Shown piece after piece: positions 1-22,019 of a DNA stretch of 64,000 nt; within the stretch, counting starts at the first letter, position 1, and each line of letters opens with the position of its first letter. A program made the translations under genes and the position numbers. Source of the stretch: Gordius sp. MW1 (Eukaryota; Nematomorpha; Gordioida; Gordea; Gordiidae); assembly GCA_964036665.1 (NCBI GenBank), contig OZ038532.1:4650001-4714000 (forward strand). The letters run 5' to 3'. The notes below the pieces were generated by a model, which worked only from the letters and a program-made list of their open reading frames with translations, had not been told where the DNA came from and did not search any database.

Positions 1-150
1 AACATAAACTGACCAAAAATTTGGTTTTTTGGTGCCTGTTTTTCTTAGTCGACCTCTAGGCTTAGCCGTAATTTATAAAAGAGGCCAAAGTCGACCGTTA
101 GCCTTAGTTGAACAAAAGGTGGAACAAACAAAACCAGCTCTTTTAAAACA
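1..150. repeat. GTCGAC-core MITE, left-truncated copy
   Basis: Contains the family landmarks TTAGTCGACCTCTAGGCTTAG, GTCGACCGTTAGCCTTAG and the terminal segment AACAAAACCAGCT..TTTTAAAACAC. The left end lies outside the window. It sits in the U2SURP intron that follows the last visible exon. Confidence 0.6.
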
Positions 151-280
151 CTATTTAAAAAATTGAAACTAAATATAAAATTGTTACGACCGTACTTTGA
201 ACTATTATAGATGCGATATTGGCAGCTGTGTATTTCTTCGAGACAATAAACTCTCAAACAACCATAATACATTACGTATT

Positions 281-410
281 AATAGTTGCGCAATTTATGG
301 GCTCGTTTTTGGTTGTCCGTCCGTCCGTCCCTCCATCTGTCCTGTCCAATTTGTAATTTTTAAATAATCTATGGAAACTTATACGGGTTTTTAATGGCTG
401 TAGATTTATG
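281..410. repeat. Dispersed repeat beginning CAATTTATGGGCTCG
   Basis: The segment CAATTTATGGGCTCGTTTTT followed by GTCCGTCC repeats and a TATACGGGT stretch recurs at 30412-30530. Its head recurs in reverse at 29590-29625. It appears to be the terminal part of a dispersed element. A short (TA)n tract follows at about 417-431. Nothing coding is visible up to 934, which is intron of U2SURP. Confidence 0.5.
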
Positions 411-926
411 CTTTATTATATATATATATATTCATACACTTCTACTACACCTACCCACCCATAGCCCCTTTAAGGGGCAAGCCTCAGCATTTTAATGCCT
501 CGAAGGAATCCCAGCTGCCACAATATTATTGTGCGCGACGTTTGTGAGCTAGAGTCGTGATATCTATGATTAGTTGGTATAACAACCCCAAATCCGATAA
601 CTATATGAGAACTTTACATTAATTACTTTTGTTTATTATATGTTTCAAGAATGAAGGGGAAAAACAAAGATAAGTAGCGGGAGTTTGCGAAATGCGATAT
701 AAAAATGGGCTTTATAAGCACGATTCATCGTATGAGTCCCTTAGGCACGTATTCATAATTCCTGCACGTAAGATATCTATCAAACTAAAACAACTTAGAA
801 ATAAAATAAGATACATTCGCAAAAAATTGCTTAGTCTCAAACAGGTAACAAAATTATGTATAACAATTGCGAAAAATCATGGTGGTTATGACCACAATTA
901 TCAATAATTTTCGAGCAAAATCTTTA

Positions 927-3557
<2,631 letters not shown>

Positions 3558-3786
3558 TTTTTCTAAAATTTAACAATAAAACTCGTCACAACAGTACAGA
3601 GTTAGTACCCTATTGAAAACCATCTTGCCCAATTCACCCTGGGACATTAACAAAAATCTTTTCTTTCTCATAAAGAAAGCTCTAAAATGAGTACATTATA
3701 CAATAATTAGCAATTTTATTATAAAAAAGACCTAAATTTTAATTTTTATTCGAAATTGAATGATTAATATGCTTATTTGTTGGGTG

Positions 3787-3853
3787 ACATTTTTTAACCT
3801 CGAGACATTCAATTCGGCAAAATGGTTTTCCGCAAGTTGACGGGACACCCAGT
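3787..3853. repeat. Half-copy of a foldback element
   Basis: TTTTTTAACC..GACATT.AATT..GC..AATGGTTTTC.GC.AGTTGA.GGGACAC matches the right arm of the complete foldback at 7019-7149. Only one arm is present. It lies about 230 bp upstream of the U2SURP start, in the presumed promoter region. Confidence 0.6.
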
Positions 3854-4229
3854 AAGAATTTTTTATGGTTAAAAATTTTTCATGAAAACAAAGTTGCATA
3901 AATAAACGTAATACAAAAATAAGGACATATTGGTTAAATATAAAGATCTATATCATTATCTTCTAAAATAGGCCATAAGCCAGCAAAGGATTTAAATTTA
4001 TATCGTAAAACAAGAATCCCTAGTTGTTGCCTAAGTAAAAAGGACACGGAAATTTTAGACTTCGGTGAGCGTTTTCCGATTTCTTAAAATTTCCATTGCC
4101 TGTTAACGAAGGAACAAGAGCGCGAGGCAACAACAGGAATAAAAATATTGGATGCCAAAAGCAGATTATTTCGTAGTTTTACATCCTTCTGCGGTAGCGA
4201 TGGTAGTAATTAAGAAGGGAAGGGGCAAA

Positions 4230-6357
4230 TAAGTCACTGCGAAATCTCATATAAGGGATAGACCATATTGCCAGGGGATTAGAGAATAGTCGTCAGGGCG
4301 TATCCTACCCCAGAGACAAATCAAACGGCTTAAGGATTGAAGAGATTTTAGCCTTTTGAAGGGCAGCTTGAATAAATTGGATTTATTGTGCCTAACATAT
4401 TTAAATTTGTTAGCAAGGCAGTGTAGAGGGTACCTGGCATATTCGTCTACTATAGCAAGACTATTTCAACAATATAATTCTTTGGTGTAACTACCCCGAT
4501 CTTAAAGCTATGGAATATGAAAGCTTAAAGTCGTCAAACAGCATTCCCAAAAATTTGCTGGGAATGGAACCATCAAAAGCGAGAGGCCTAAGGTTGTAAT
4601 TGTTGTAGCTGTGGTTAAGTAGTTAAATCACTTAACTTTTAGCGCCTATGCAAATGAGATAGCGTGTGGTATCTTGCCAACTAATATTGGGAATAATGTT
4701 TAAAGTAATGGGTGTGTGAATAAAATATAATGTAATGAGTGTGAATAAATGGGCACTAATTAGAAAAAGACGAATATGTAAAAGGAACGGAGATGTGCAG
4801 TACATCGATCAGTCGGCATCCCTCATGCAAATTGAGAAGTACATCGACAAGGTTTAAATAGCGAGAATTTGACCATGATAATATTAATTATTTAATTTGT
4901 GATTTAGTCCTGCGGGAGGATATATTTATTTTTCGTTCAGGACACGTTAGTCCTGCGGGGGGATATTTTTATGTTTCATCTTTAGAACACGTGGGTCCAG
5001 CGGCAATTATCTAATAAGAGACAAACGTCCCTTAATCCGATACCTTCCTTTTGCCCGTAGACCTTACCCATTCTAGCCTATTGGTTGTACGGATTAATCG
5101 CTCCGGTCATCGTCCCATATTTACCTTATCCGATCAATATTATAATTATTTAACTACTTCGTCAAATGTGCATATTGATTTCTGTTTTAAATAAAAGGAG
5201 TGTGGACATAATATTGGTAGCCTTTTTGCGGACATATTAGTAATGCTGGCTATCATCGCTGCTCGATAAAAGGTAATCAACGGAGCGCGATACAAGTCCA
5301 GAATCCGAATCCTTTTGTCTCGTACTTTGAGGTTTAATGGTCTCGGGTCTGACATTAGAATTCTAAAGCTCCAAAGCTTGAGTTAGCAGAGGTTCGGAAT
5401 CATGTTGTGTGAGATTAAAAATTAAATTTTCGAATGATTTAAAATAGTGTATAAAAGCAGCTAGCGATATGGTGCAGGGAGGACTGCAGGTAGGACGAAT
5501 TCCTAATCCTCCTTATTTGGTAGGTAGGGATGCTTGAAGCCAAATATTGGTATTAAATTTTTTATTTTTCTAATAAAGTTTTTAAAAAGCCTTCGTACGA
5601 CTTTAAAACGGCTGGGTGTAAAAATGCACCAGATGAGCGGAAACAATGATCAATTTTTGAAATGTTGAAATTTTAATTATGTAATAGGAGTGATGTGCGG
5701 GCAAGCATTTTAAAAGTTCCGTTTTAGATTTTAAAATTTCGAGGTTCTTATGAAGATAGTTTAAAAGAGATTTTTCACCGTTAATGGGTGATCCCAAAAT
5801 GGATATGTTTTTTCTATCTAAAATGAAAAAAAAACTTAAAAATTGGAAATCGAATTGGGTTGGGGGCCTCAAAGATTTTAAATTTTTTCGAATTTAATTG
5901 TTTAGGGTAATTTCAAAATTTTCGATAATTTTAATGGCTTTACTAATCTCCTGGCAGCCATATAGGGTGGCGTCGTCGAGATACCAAACATTCAAATCGA
6001 GGGTACACTGAGATGTTATTGCCTTGACAAATTGTGAATGTCTAAACTATATAAAGGGCCTAATGGATCTCCTTGTTGGATACCTTCGGACGAGTCTATG
6101 ACGTATTCGCCGAATCGAAACTTGGCTGTAGAACCTTAGCAAATAAAATGTAATATGAAAGTTGTGGAAATTCAGCTAAAAAATAATTTATAAGGGTTTC
6201 TCTGTGGATACTGTAAATCATTGGCAAAATCTAATTTCACGAAGCAGTACTCATAGGGAATATATAGAAGTGTGATCCGGCCAGCATGGCCTGCTGTCTC
6301 ACAGCCGTCTTTAATTCCGAAGGCGAGTTAATGAGGGCAGTGCTTGGCGGATAAGGA
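4230..6357 (-). pseudogene. Degenerate non-LTR retroelement (RT plus C-terminal RPDG/PW domain), 3' part
   Basis: Translating the minus strand in shifting frames recovers ordered reverse-transcriptase motifs: CFVKLDFAND, SSEGIQQGDPLGPLYSLDI, VWYLDDATLYG (catalytic YLDD region), then ISILGSPINGEKSL and a leucine-rich continuation. At the 3' end come YPLHC and RPDDYSLIPWQYG, the C-terminal block seen again at 24950-25440. Many stops and frameshifts mean it is dead. Its 5' part resumes at 9857 beyond an inserted element. A loose tandem repeat (GTCCTGCGGG..GGATAT.TTTAT, about 43-bp period) lies at 4907-4998. The stretch 3854-4229 shows nothing. Confidence 0.7.
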
Positions 6358-7018
6358 GTGTTTTATGTAGTGATGCGGAAAAACCGAGAAAATTCTCGGT
6401 CTCGTCTCGATGAAAAACTGACTCGAGATCGAGATGAGAATTTTGATGTTGAGACGAGACGATACGAGATTTTTTCGGCGAGATCTCGTTTTATTGATCA
6501 TTAGATTTTAATAAATTATGCTTGATTTCCATTTAAGGTATTAAATATAAATCAATACGATAGGAACATATTTGATATGAAAACCTAAGTGTAGTAAATA
6601 TGATATATTCCCAAAAAAATTTAAAATTTGACAATTACAGTTTATTTAATTAAGTATGGATAGCACTCAGGGTATGTGAATAATTTAATAATATATTCTT
6701 CACATATAATTATCTTTAGCATTATAAGATGTTTCAAAATTTTAGACTTAGAATAAGTTCTGATGGAGTAGTAAATATTACTAAAGCATATTTGAATTTA
6801 GCAGTTTCTCATCCTGCATGATTTAGTAATTACAAATTGGTCGTCCATTGGTTTGAATAATCCTACAAGTTAAGCTAAGGTGGCTCGAGCTTTTTTGGGT
6901 AGACTAGCGTCATTTGTGCCTGCCTAACGATTTCAAAAGTGCAATTTAGTATTCGATGACACGTAATAGATTAAACCATGAGTTTTCTAGAAGTTTCTAT
7001 GCTTGAACTGATAGTATA

Positions 7019-7149
7019 CGGTGGCCCGTCAACTTGCCGAAAATCATCTCGCCGAATTTAATGTCCGCCGGTTAAAAATGGTCCGGGACCTTTTTTAACC
7101 GGGGGACATTAAATTCTGCGAGATGGTTTTCGGCGAGTTGATAGGGCAC
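7019..7149. repeat. Foldback (palindromic) MITE
   Basis: Two arms of about 57 bp (7022-7078 and 7092-7149) are inverted copies with a 13-bp spacer. Left arm: GTCAACTTGCCGAAAATCAT..AATTTAATGTCC..CCGGTTAAAAA. The right arm is its complement with few changes. TA dinucleotides flank both ends, as for Tc1/mariner-type elements. A half-copy sits at 3787-3853. Confidence 0.7.
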
Positions 7150-7344
7150 TATAGTATGGGACTTGGTTGAGGCAGCACAGAAAAAGGAGCTAAAACTCGT
7201 CACGATCATCACATTTCGTTACTCTCGTCACGAAAACCATATGAAAAACCATATGAAAATTGATTTGGTGAAAGTGAATCTGGGCATCAGACTTATAAAA
7301 TGGTGAAATTATAATATGTAATTATACTTAATAAAAGGATACTA

Positions 7345-7824
7345 TAATTATTAATTAAAACAAAATAAGGTATATCAAAATGTATAATACTATTTTATAA
7401 ATAAATACATATTATCAAATAAATCACTAAATCAATTTTATTATAGATTCTAAATAAATCATGTATACAATATTTATTAAAATTCAGTGTACAATATGTA
7501 TTATATATAATTAGAGAGTAATATGTAAATGAACATTTTGTTCTTCGTATTTCATGTAAGAACTCATGTGTTTCAAATATGTTGTAATTATTAATTAAAA
7601 CAAAATAAGGTATATCAAAATGTATAATACTATTTTATAAATAAATACATATTATCAAATAAATCACTAAATCAATTTTATTATAGATTCTAAATAAATC
7701 ATGTATACAATATTTATTAAAATTCAGTGTACAATATGTATTATATATAATTAGAGAGTATTATGTAAATGAACATTTTGTTCTCCGTATTTGATGTAAG
7801 AACTCATGTGTTTCAAATATGTTG
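7345..7824. repeat. Tandem duplication, 2 x 240 bp
   Basis: 7345-7584 is repeated at 7585-7824 with an exact 240-bp period. Only about three base differences are visible (around 7521, 7545 and 7553 against the second copy). The unit begins TAATTATTAATTAAAAC and ends CAAATATGTTG. It lies inside the MULE. Confidence 0.9.
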
Positions 7825-8130
7825 ATGCATCTATTTCATGATTTCTGTAATGATCTTGCAAATTTTTGATGCAAGTTTCCTTTTGTATTTCTATCTTCGA
7901 TTTAAGATTGATCATTTTCCCTTGATTTATCTTTTTGATGCTTGAGTCACTTTCTCGTTGTATTGCTTTAATGTGATCTATGAACTCGTAGATGTTAGGG
8001 TGGGATTGTTTTATCATGTGTTTTAATTTGTTGTGGAATCCTTCTATATGATTATTGGTTCTTGGCAGACAATTCTCTTCATATCTTCTTCACATTTTGT
8101 ATTTAAATTGGGCATCTTCTCCTACCCATG
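7751..8130 (-). pseudogene. MULE transposase C-terminal remnant
   Basis: The minus strand reads PRTNNHIEGFHNKLKHMIKQ then SHPNIYEFIDHIKAIQRESD, matching the end of MULE transposases (PRTNN-x-EGWH-type block before a coiled tail). There is one stop/frame break upstream, and no catalytic DDE core is present. The reading frame ends inside the second copy of the 240-bp duplication. Confidence 0.7.
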
Positions 8131-8136
8131 ATTAAT

Positions 8137-8592
8137 TTATAACATTTTGTAAAAATAAATACTCTGCTGCTCGTTGGGGTTTGCTTGATCTATAGATGTA
8201 ATATCACTACAATCATTTTTTGAGCTGGAACCTGGATGATTAATAAGATCTTTTGATTTACAAAGGTTACTTGAGGAAGGCAATGCTGAAGATACATCAC
8301 AAGTATGCTCTTTAGTTATATCAAAATTCTCTTGTTGAAGAATCCCTTTCCCATTACATTTAGTTTTTCGACACCTATAATATATTTGTTGGTTTTTTCC
8401 TATCTTTGCTTTGGTATAGGAGTATCGGCCATAAGTCAACGCCTGACCATTTCTTGCTGACTTCGTAAATTCTAAAAAATATGTACAGCTTATATAATTA
8501 CACTTACTTGATTTATCTTTCGCTAGAAAATTTCTAAATTCTTGCACAAATGCTACGAACCTAATTTTATGCTGCTTTTTGTGCTGCCTCAA
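8137..8592 (-). pseudogene. FLYWCH zinc-finger remnant of the MULE
   Basis: This 151-residue open frame holds a FLYWCH-type finger: Phe/Leu at FLEFTKSARNG, then YGRYSYTKAKIGKNQQIYYRC, KTKCNGKG, and His at KEHTC (Cys2-His2-like). FLYWCH fingers commonly precede the transposase in animal MULEs. It overlaps the right terminal inverted repeat and is adjacent to the transposase tail, so it is the element's N-terminal DNA-binding part with the middle deleted. Confidence 0.7.
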
Positions 8593-9856
8593 CCATGATC
8601 CGGTCTATAGTATACCTATCAAATTTTTGAACCTTAATAAAACATTATGTGAATACATTGTTTTGTCATGTGCATTACTATTCAGATTATAAACGGGGGT
8701 TGGCAGGTGCATTTAACACTATGATTTCTATAATTATGGCAATTTTGTAATATAAATAAATACACAACAACTTATACTGTACTAGATAAATAACTATTTA
8801 ACGGCAAATTTAGTTCGAATTGAAAGGTAATTATTTAGAATACTATTTTGATCATAATGATTTTCGTCATAGAACAAAATACCTGCACTTTAATTTAAAA
8901 ACCTTATGTTCTTGATCCTATAATAATGCTCCTTTTAGTGTTCTTTTTACAACGTTTATTTGTGCAACTAAGAATCAATTTTGTAAATAAAAATATTACC
9001 ATTAAAAGTCACTCGCACTTTGTGGTTTATAACGCTATATTAAACATGCAATATATGGATTATAATTGATGATGGTAATATCAATGGACTACAATATTTG
9101 CTTTAAATATGTTAGGATCAACTTTGTGGTTTTAGCCAGGGATAATGTGGGGTCTCAATTTGCCCAAATATGTAACTAAGTCAGATATAGGTAAATTTAT
9201 AAATTTCTAAGTCTGTTTAAATTTAACAAACACAGTGAATTTGATACAAATGTTATAATTTGTTAGAATTATAAAATTTAATAAGGTCTTATCAGTTAGT
9301 ATAATCAATTCGATGTGTTCTGCCAATTGGTTACTTGATGTCGCCAGTGTCTAAAACGTCACACTATACAATTGTTTCAGCTCCAAAACACTAACAAGAG
9401 TACTGGTTTGAGCCCAAATCTAAAAAGTGTCAATAAACACCACTATTCAATTCTATATTTAATGCACAGCGATCCTTTCGTACTATACTTAATATTTAGA
9501 TATAGTTTTTTAAATTTACACTCCATTGAAATTGTTATCTTTAGTTCATATCTATATTTTGTCAATGAGATGTCGTGTCGCGCTATATCATTGAATATTT
9601 GCATATTTAAGTTTTTTTTAAATATAAAGCTATGCCATTTAGATTTTTGTAACACTTTAATAATTTTAATGAAACAGGAGAAATTTTTATTTTTGAATTT
9701 TTCTCAAAAGTCGAGACGAGACGAGAATTCGCGCCGAGACGAGACGAGACCGAAATTTTTCTAGACCGAGACGAAACGAGATTGAGACTTTCATAATCGC
9801 TCCAGAGACGAAACGGGATTTTGCTTTCGAGACCGAGACGAGATCGAAACACTATA

Positions 9857-10330
9857 GGATTTCCTTGATAAGACTCGATAAATGCTCATTAGGTTCCCAA
9901 TAAAGGATTTGGTATGGAAATTTAAAAAGTTTGTCCCAATTAGTTAAGTTTGAATAAATTTAGCAGAGATCGTTGGATGGAAGGTCTGGCTCCTCTTGAG
10001 ATTCCAGATTGTTTTAGGAAAGGGAATTGCTAAAAACAATTGCTTCAAGATAAGTCAGGCGGTTGACTAATTGGTGGGGAGCATTGTAAGGGTGAGTGAA
10101 TGACGGGGCTAGGGGTTGTCAATTGGGGTGCCTCTTCAAAGTAAGAAGTCAGGGTACAATTGGTAGGTAGGGTGGAGGTATTTAACCAGAAAAGGGGGCA
10201 TCTTGCAGACACAGTGTCATAAATTTAACAACAATTGTGTTTATCAAGGCATATTCGTAGCACACAAGTTGGGCATTGGGGGTTTAGACGTGGAACAATG
10301 AAACTTAATTTGAGAGGATTAGTTGAACAA
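9857..10330 (-). pseudogene. 5' continuation of the degenerate non-LTR retroelement
   Basis: The minus strand includes WDKLFKFPYQILYWEPNEHLSSL, resembling the N-terminal segment upstream of the RT domain in this retroelement class. Its reading direction matches the RT remnants at 4230-6357 on the other side of the inserted element. The 5' end is not defined. Confidence 0.45.
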
Positions 10331-10567
10331 TTAATATTCAAGTTGGGATTAATAAAATCCGGGCTCTATTATTTATTAAAATAGTTAAAATTTCTGGCCA
10401 AAAGATAGGCGAATATTTAACCAAAAAGCGAAATATAGTACATGTGATATTTCATAGACGATATTTTAGAATTTCGACTTAACTTGTAAATTGCCTTATA
10501 CATTTGCAATTTGCTACTAGTTACAACGTTACAACGTACTTGCTACTATTTGATCTTGTGATGATAT

Positions 10568-10820
10568 GGTATCGTTTCAAAATGTCACAGTCCAAAATGT
10601 AACAAAGCAACATCGTGAGATTCGCGAATCTCACGATCGTGAGATTCGCAATTACTCATTGCGCAAGCGCATAATTTCCATTGGGTAGTGTTTTAGGTCA
10701 TCGTTTTAGGTTAGGGGTTGGGTTAGGATTAGATGTACATCAAATTCCCTCCCCATTTGAGATTTAATTTTTCGTGATATTCGTGTGACATTTTGGACTG
10801 TGACATTTTGAACCCAAGAC
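10568..10820. mobile_element. TTAGG-rich MITE next to the GOLPH3 start
   Basis: The 253-bp element has terminal inverted repeats GTTTCAAAATGTCACAGTCC / GGACTGTGACATTTTGAACC and an 8-bp TSD, GATGATAT, at 10560-10567 and 10821-10828. It contains an AATCTCACGATCGTGAGATT palindrome and TTTTAGGTTAGGGGTTGGG-type runs followed by ACATCAAATTCCCTCCCCAT, which recurs at about 33602. Confidence 0.75.
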
Positions 10821-10848
10821 GATGATATATATTGACTAGTGTAAATAA

Positions 10849-20242
<9,394 letters not shown>

Positions 20243-21149
20243 ACCCTTCCCACGGAAAACTCCTATTACTCAAGATCATCCCCACTGCTAAATAAGCGCG
20301 TGGAGTTACGTTAAATTACAATTCCATTTCGATCCCAATGCTTTTTACAAAGACAGGAGGGGTAGGGGTTATCATAAGGATACCCCCTACCTAACTTGCC
20401 TACATGATCCCTAATTATAATATTTTTCTCCTCCTCGCCACTGTAAATAATCAATTTTTTTTGGGCATCGATCTTGACACCATGTTCCATTGATTACATT
20501 TCACATTAAAGCTTTAATCGGTTCGTAGAAGGTTTTATTTTTGGGTTTGAAGGAACTTTTAAACTACTGCACCCTTCGCGTTTGTCGTTATTTTATTTAT
20601 AATTTGACTCATTAAATTACACGTGTTCTATGTCAGAGACCAAATGCTTTTTTTACATATTTTTTGATTCGCCCGCCACAGCTCATGCCCCCTTTTAAAT
20701 TTTAATGCGTTGTAAAACGTTTTGTTACAACTTTATTATAAGTATACATATATATTTATTCAATTCTATATCATATCACGGTCGAAGGAACAAATCGATT
20801 AATAATGATGGCTTACATTGGATTGAAAATCTTGCCTTTACAAAGTTTATAATAATAGTTAGGATTAGATTCATAATGTACTCATAAACTAGATAGACTG
20901 CTCATCAACTTTAAATAAGTGTACAGTTTTTCCGTCATTTTTAAATGCACAAATAAGGAAAGGACATAGTAATTTGGGTTAATTACAGTGTTTATAAAAA
21001 AATTGAACTAGTCTAACTTTAAAAACAGATTTAAAATATATATCATTTACAAAATTCATAAAAATAGAAATACTGTAAGGATGTTATGCTAAAGCAACTG
21101 CTTATATAATAATCATTTAGACATTCCTTTTATTTTATTAACTAATGAG
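20243..21149. other. GOLPH3 downstream region, no further gene seen
   Basis: 3' UTR candidate sequence followed by AT-rich DNA. No frame here resembles a known protein and no inverted repeat of note was found. Confidence 0.5.
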
Positions 21150-21650
21150 TAGAGCTGTTAAGAGCCACATTTTTCTTAACTTAGAACTGAACTAGTTTCC
21201 TTTCCATAAGTTGAATTATTAACTTGAACTTCTTTTTTTAATATTCTGAACTTTATAATATAAGTGAACTAGTTCATCACAAAAATTATTATTTAAAATG
21301 AATTTATAAGCCGAGTTTGATTGTTTTTATAAACAAGAACGATTTATTAAACGAGCCTTTTTAATATAGAAAACAACAACAATCGAGCCTGCGTTTCATT
21401 AATAATCATTTGTTTAATTTTTATGATTTCTATAGTCTTTAATTTGAAAAGATGGATATTGATAGTGATTCTAATATATCCTTCGAAGTGAATAGTGTGA
21501 ATGATGCAGCATATTCTGATCTACCTAAGTCTTAACCTTGGCCCTCGATGGAAGATTATTTAAAATTAATATCGTCCAATAAAAACTCAATTAAGGCCAG
21601 ATGTAAATTATGTTCAGTTAAGAAGGTAATAGTTATCCAAAAATGAGAGG
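21150..21650 (+). pseudogene. hAT transposase 5' remnant with BED zinc finger
   Basis: A hAT-like end TAGAGCTGTTAAGAGCC at 21150 is followed by repeated GAACT/AGTTC motifs. A start at 21451 reads MDIDSDSNISFEVNSVND, then after a stop WPSMEDYLKLIS and KARCKLCSVKK, the first half of a BED-type finger (aromatic W..Y, CxxC). The catalytic domain and RW dimerisation region are not visible, so the element is truncated. Confidence 0.55.
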
Positions 21651-22019
21651 AAAAGTATAGAATTTTGAAGGCAAAAAATTCAATAATGCCACTAAATGCA
21701 GAAATTGTAAACCTTCAAACTTACAATGGGTTGAATTTCCTAGATAACTGACGTGATCACTCTTATAAAAAAATCATTTAAAACCTTATAAAACTGAATA
21801 ATACTTCTTTCAAATATATACTGAATTTCCCCATTTAAAACAAATTTTCATTAAATATAACGTTTACCTTCCACCTACTCCTGTAAAAGACTTTTCTGGT
21901 AAACTTATTTCTGGGGATAAACGTTCTTTTTTAAATAATAATCTTGAAAATGATATTTTAATAAAGTACAATTTCCATCTGTTTCCCCCTGACTTTTATT
22001 ATAAATTGTAATATGTATA

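Larger units (their letters stand above)
7158..8604 (-). mobile_element. Mutator-like (MULE) element with FLYWCH remnant, 9-bp TSD
   Basis: The 1447-bp element has terminal inverted repeats sharing TGGTTGAGGCAGCACA near both ends (left GGGACT.., right ACCGGATCA..). A perfect 9-bp TSD, CTATAGTAT, occurs at 7149-7157 and 8605-8613, the usual Mutator length. Two minus-strand coding remnants lie inside. A decayed third of the element (7345-7824) is a tandem duplication. Confidence 0.85.
6368..9856. mobile_element. GAGACGA-motif hAT-like element (interrupted)
   Basis: The left end has clustered CTCGGTCTCGTCTCGAT and GAGACGAGACGATACGAGA motifs (6380-6490). The right end has the same motifs (9708-9850). 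Ends read TAGTGATGCGG and, reversed, TAGTGTTTCGATC. It interrupts the minus-strand non-LTR element. No clear TSD and no transposase of its own are seen. It carries a foldback at 7019-7149 and a Mutator-like element at 7158-8604. Segments 6500-7015 and 8620-9700 are AT-rich with no convincing gene. Confidence 0.55.

Noticed and set aside
3600-3680. Possible upstream coding exon of U2SURP (a short frame with GT after MVFNR)
   Set aside because: Cannot be told from chance; the downstream Met at 3557 already gives a reasonable start.
7345-7824. CRISPR-like or satellite array
   Set aside because: Only two long adjacent units with no spacers; it is a simple tandem duplication, and the genome is eukaryotic.
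9372-9764. 130-residue plus-strand frame
   Set aside because: AT-rich low-complexity reading that runs into the GAGACGA array; no homology pattern.
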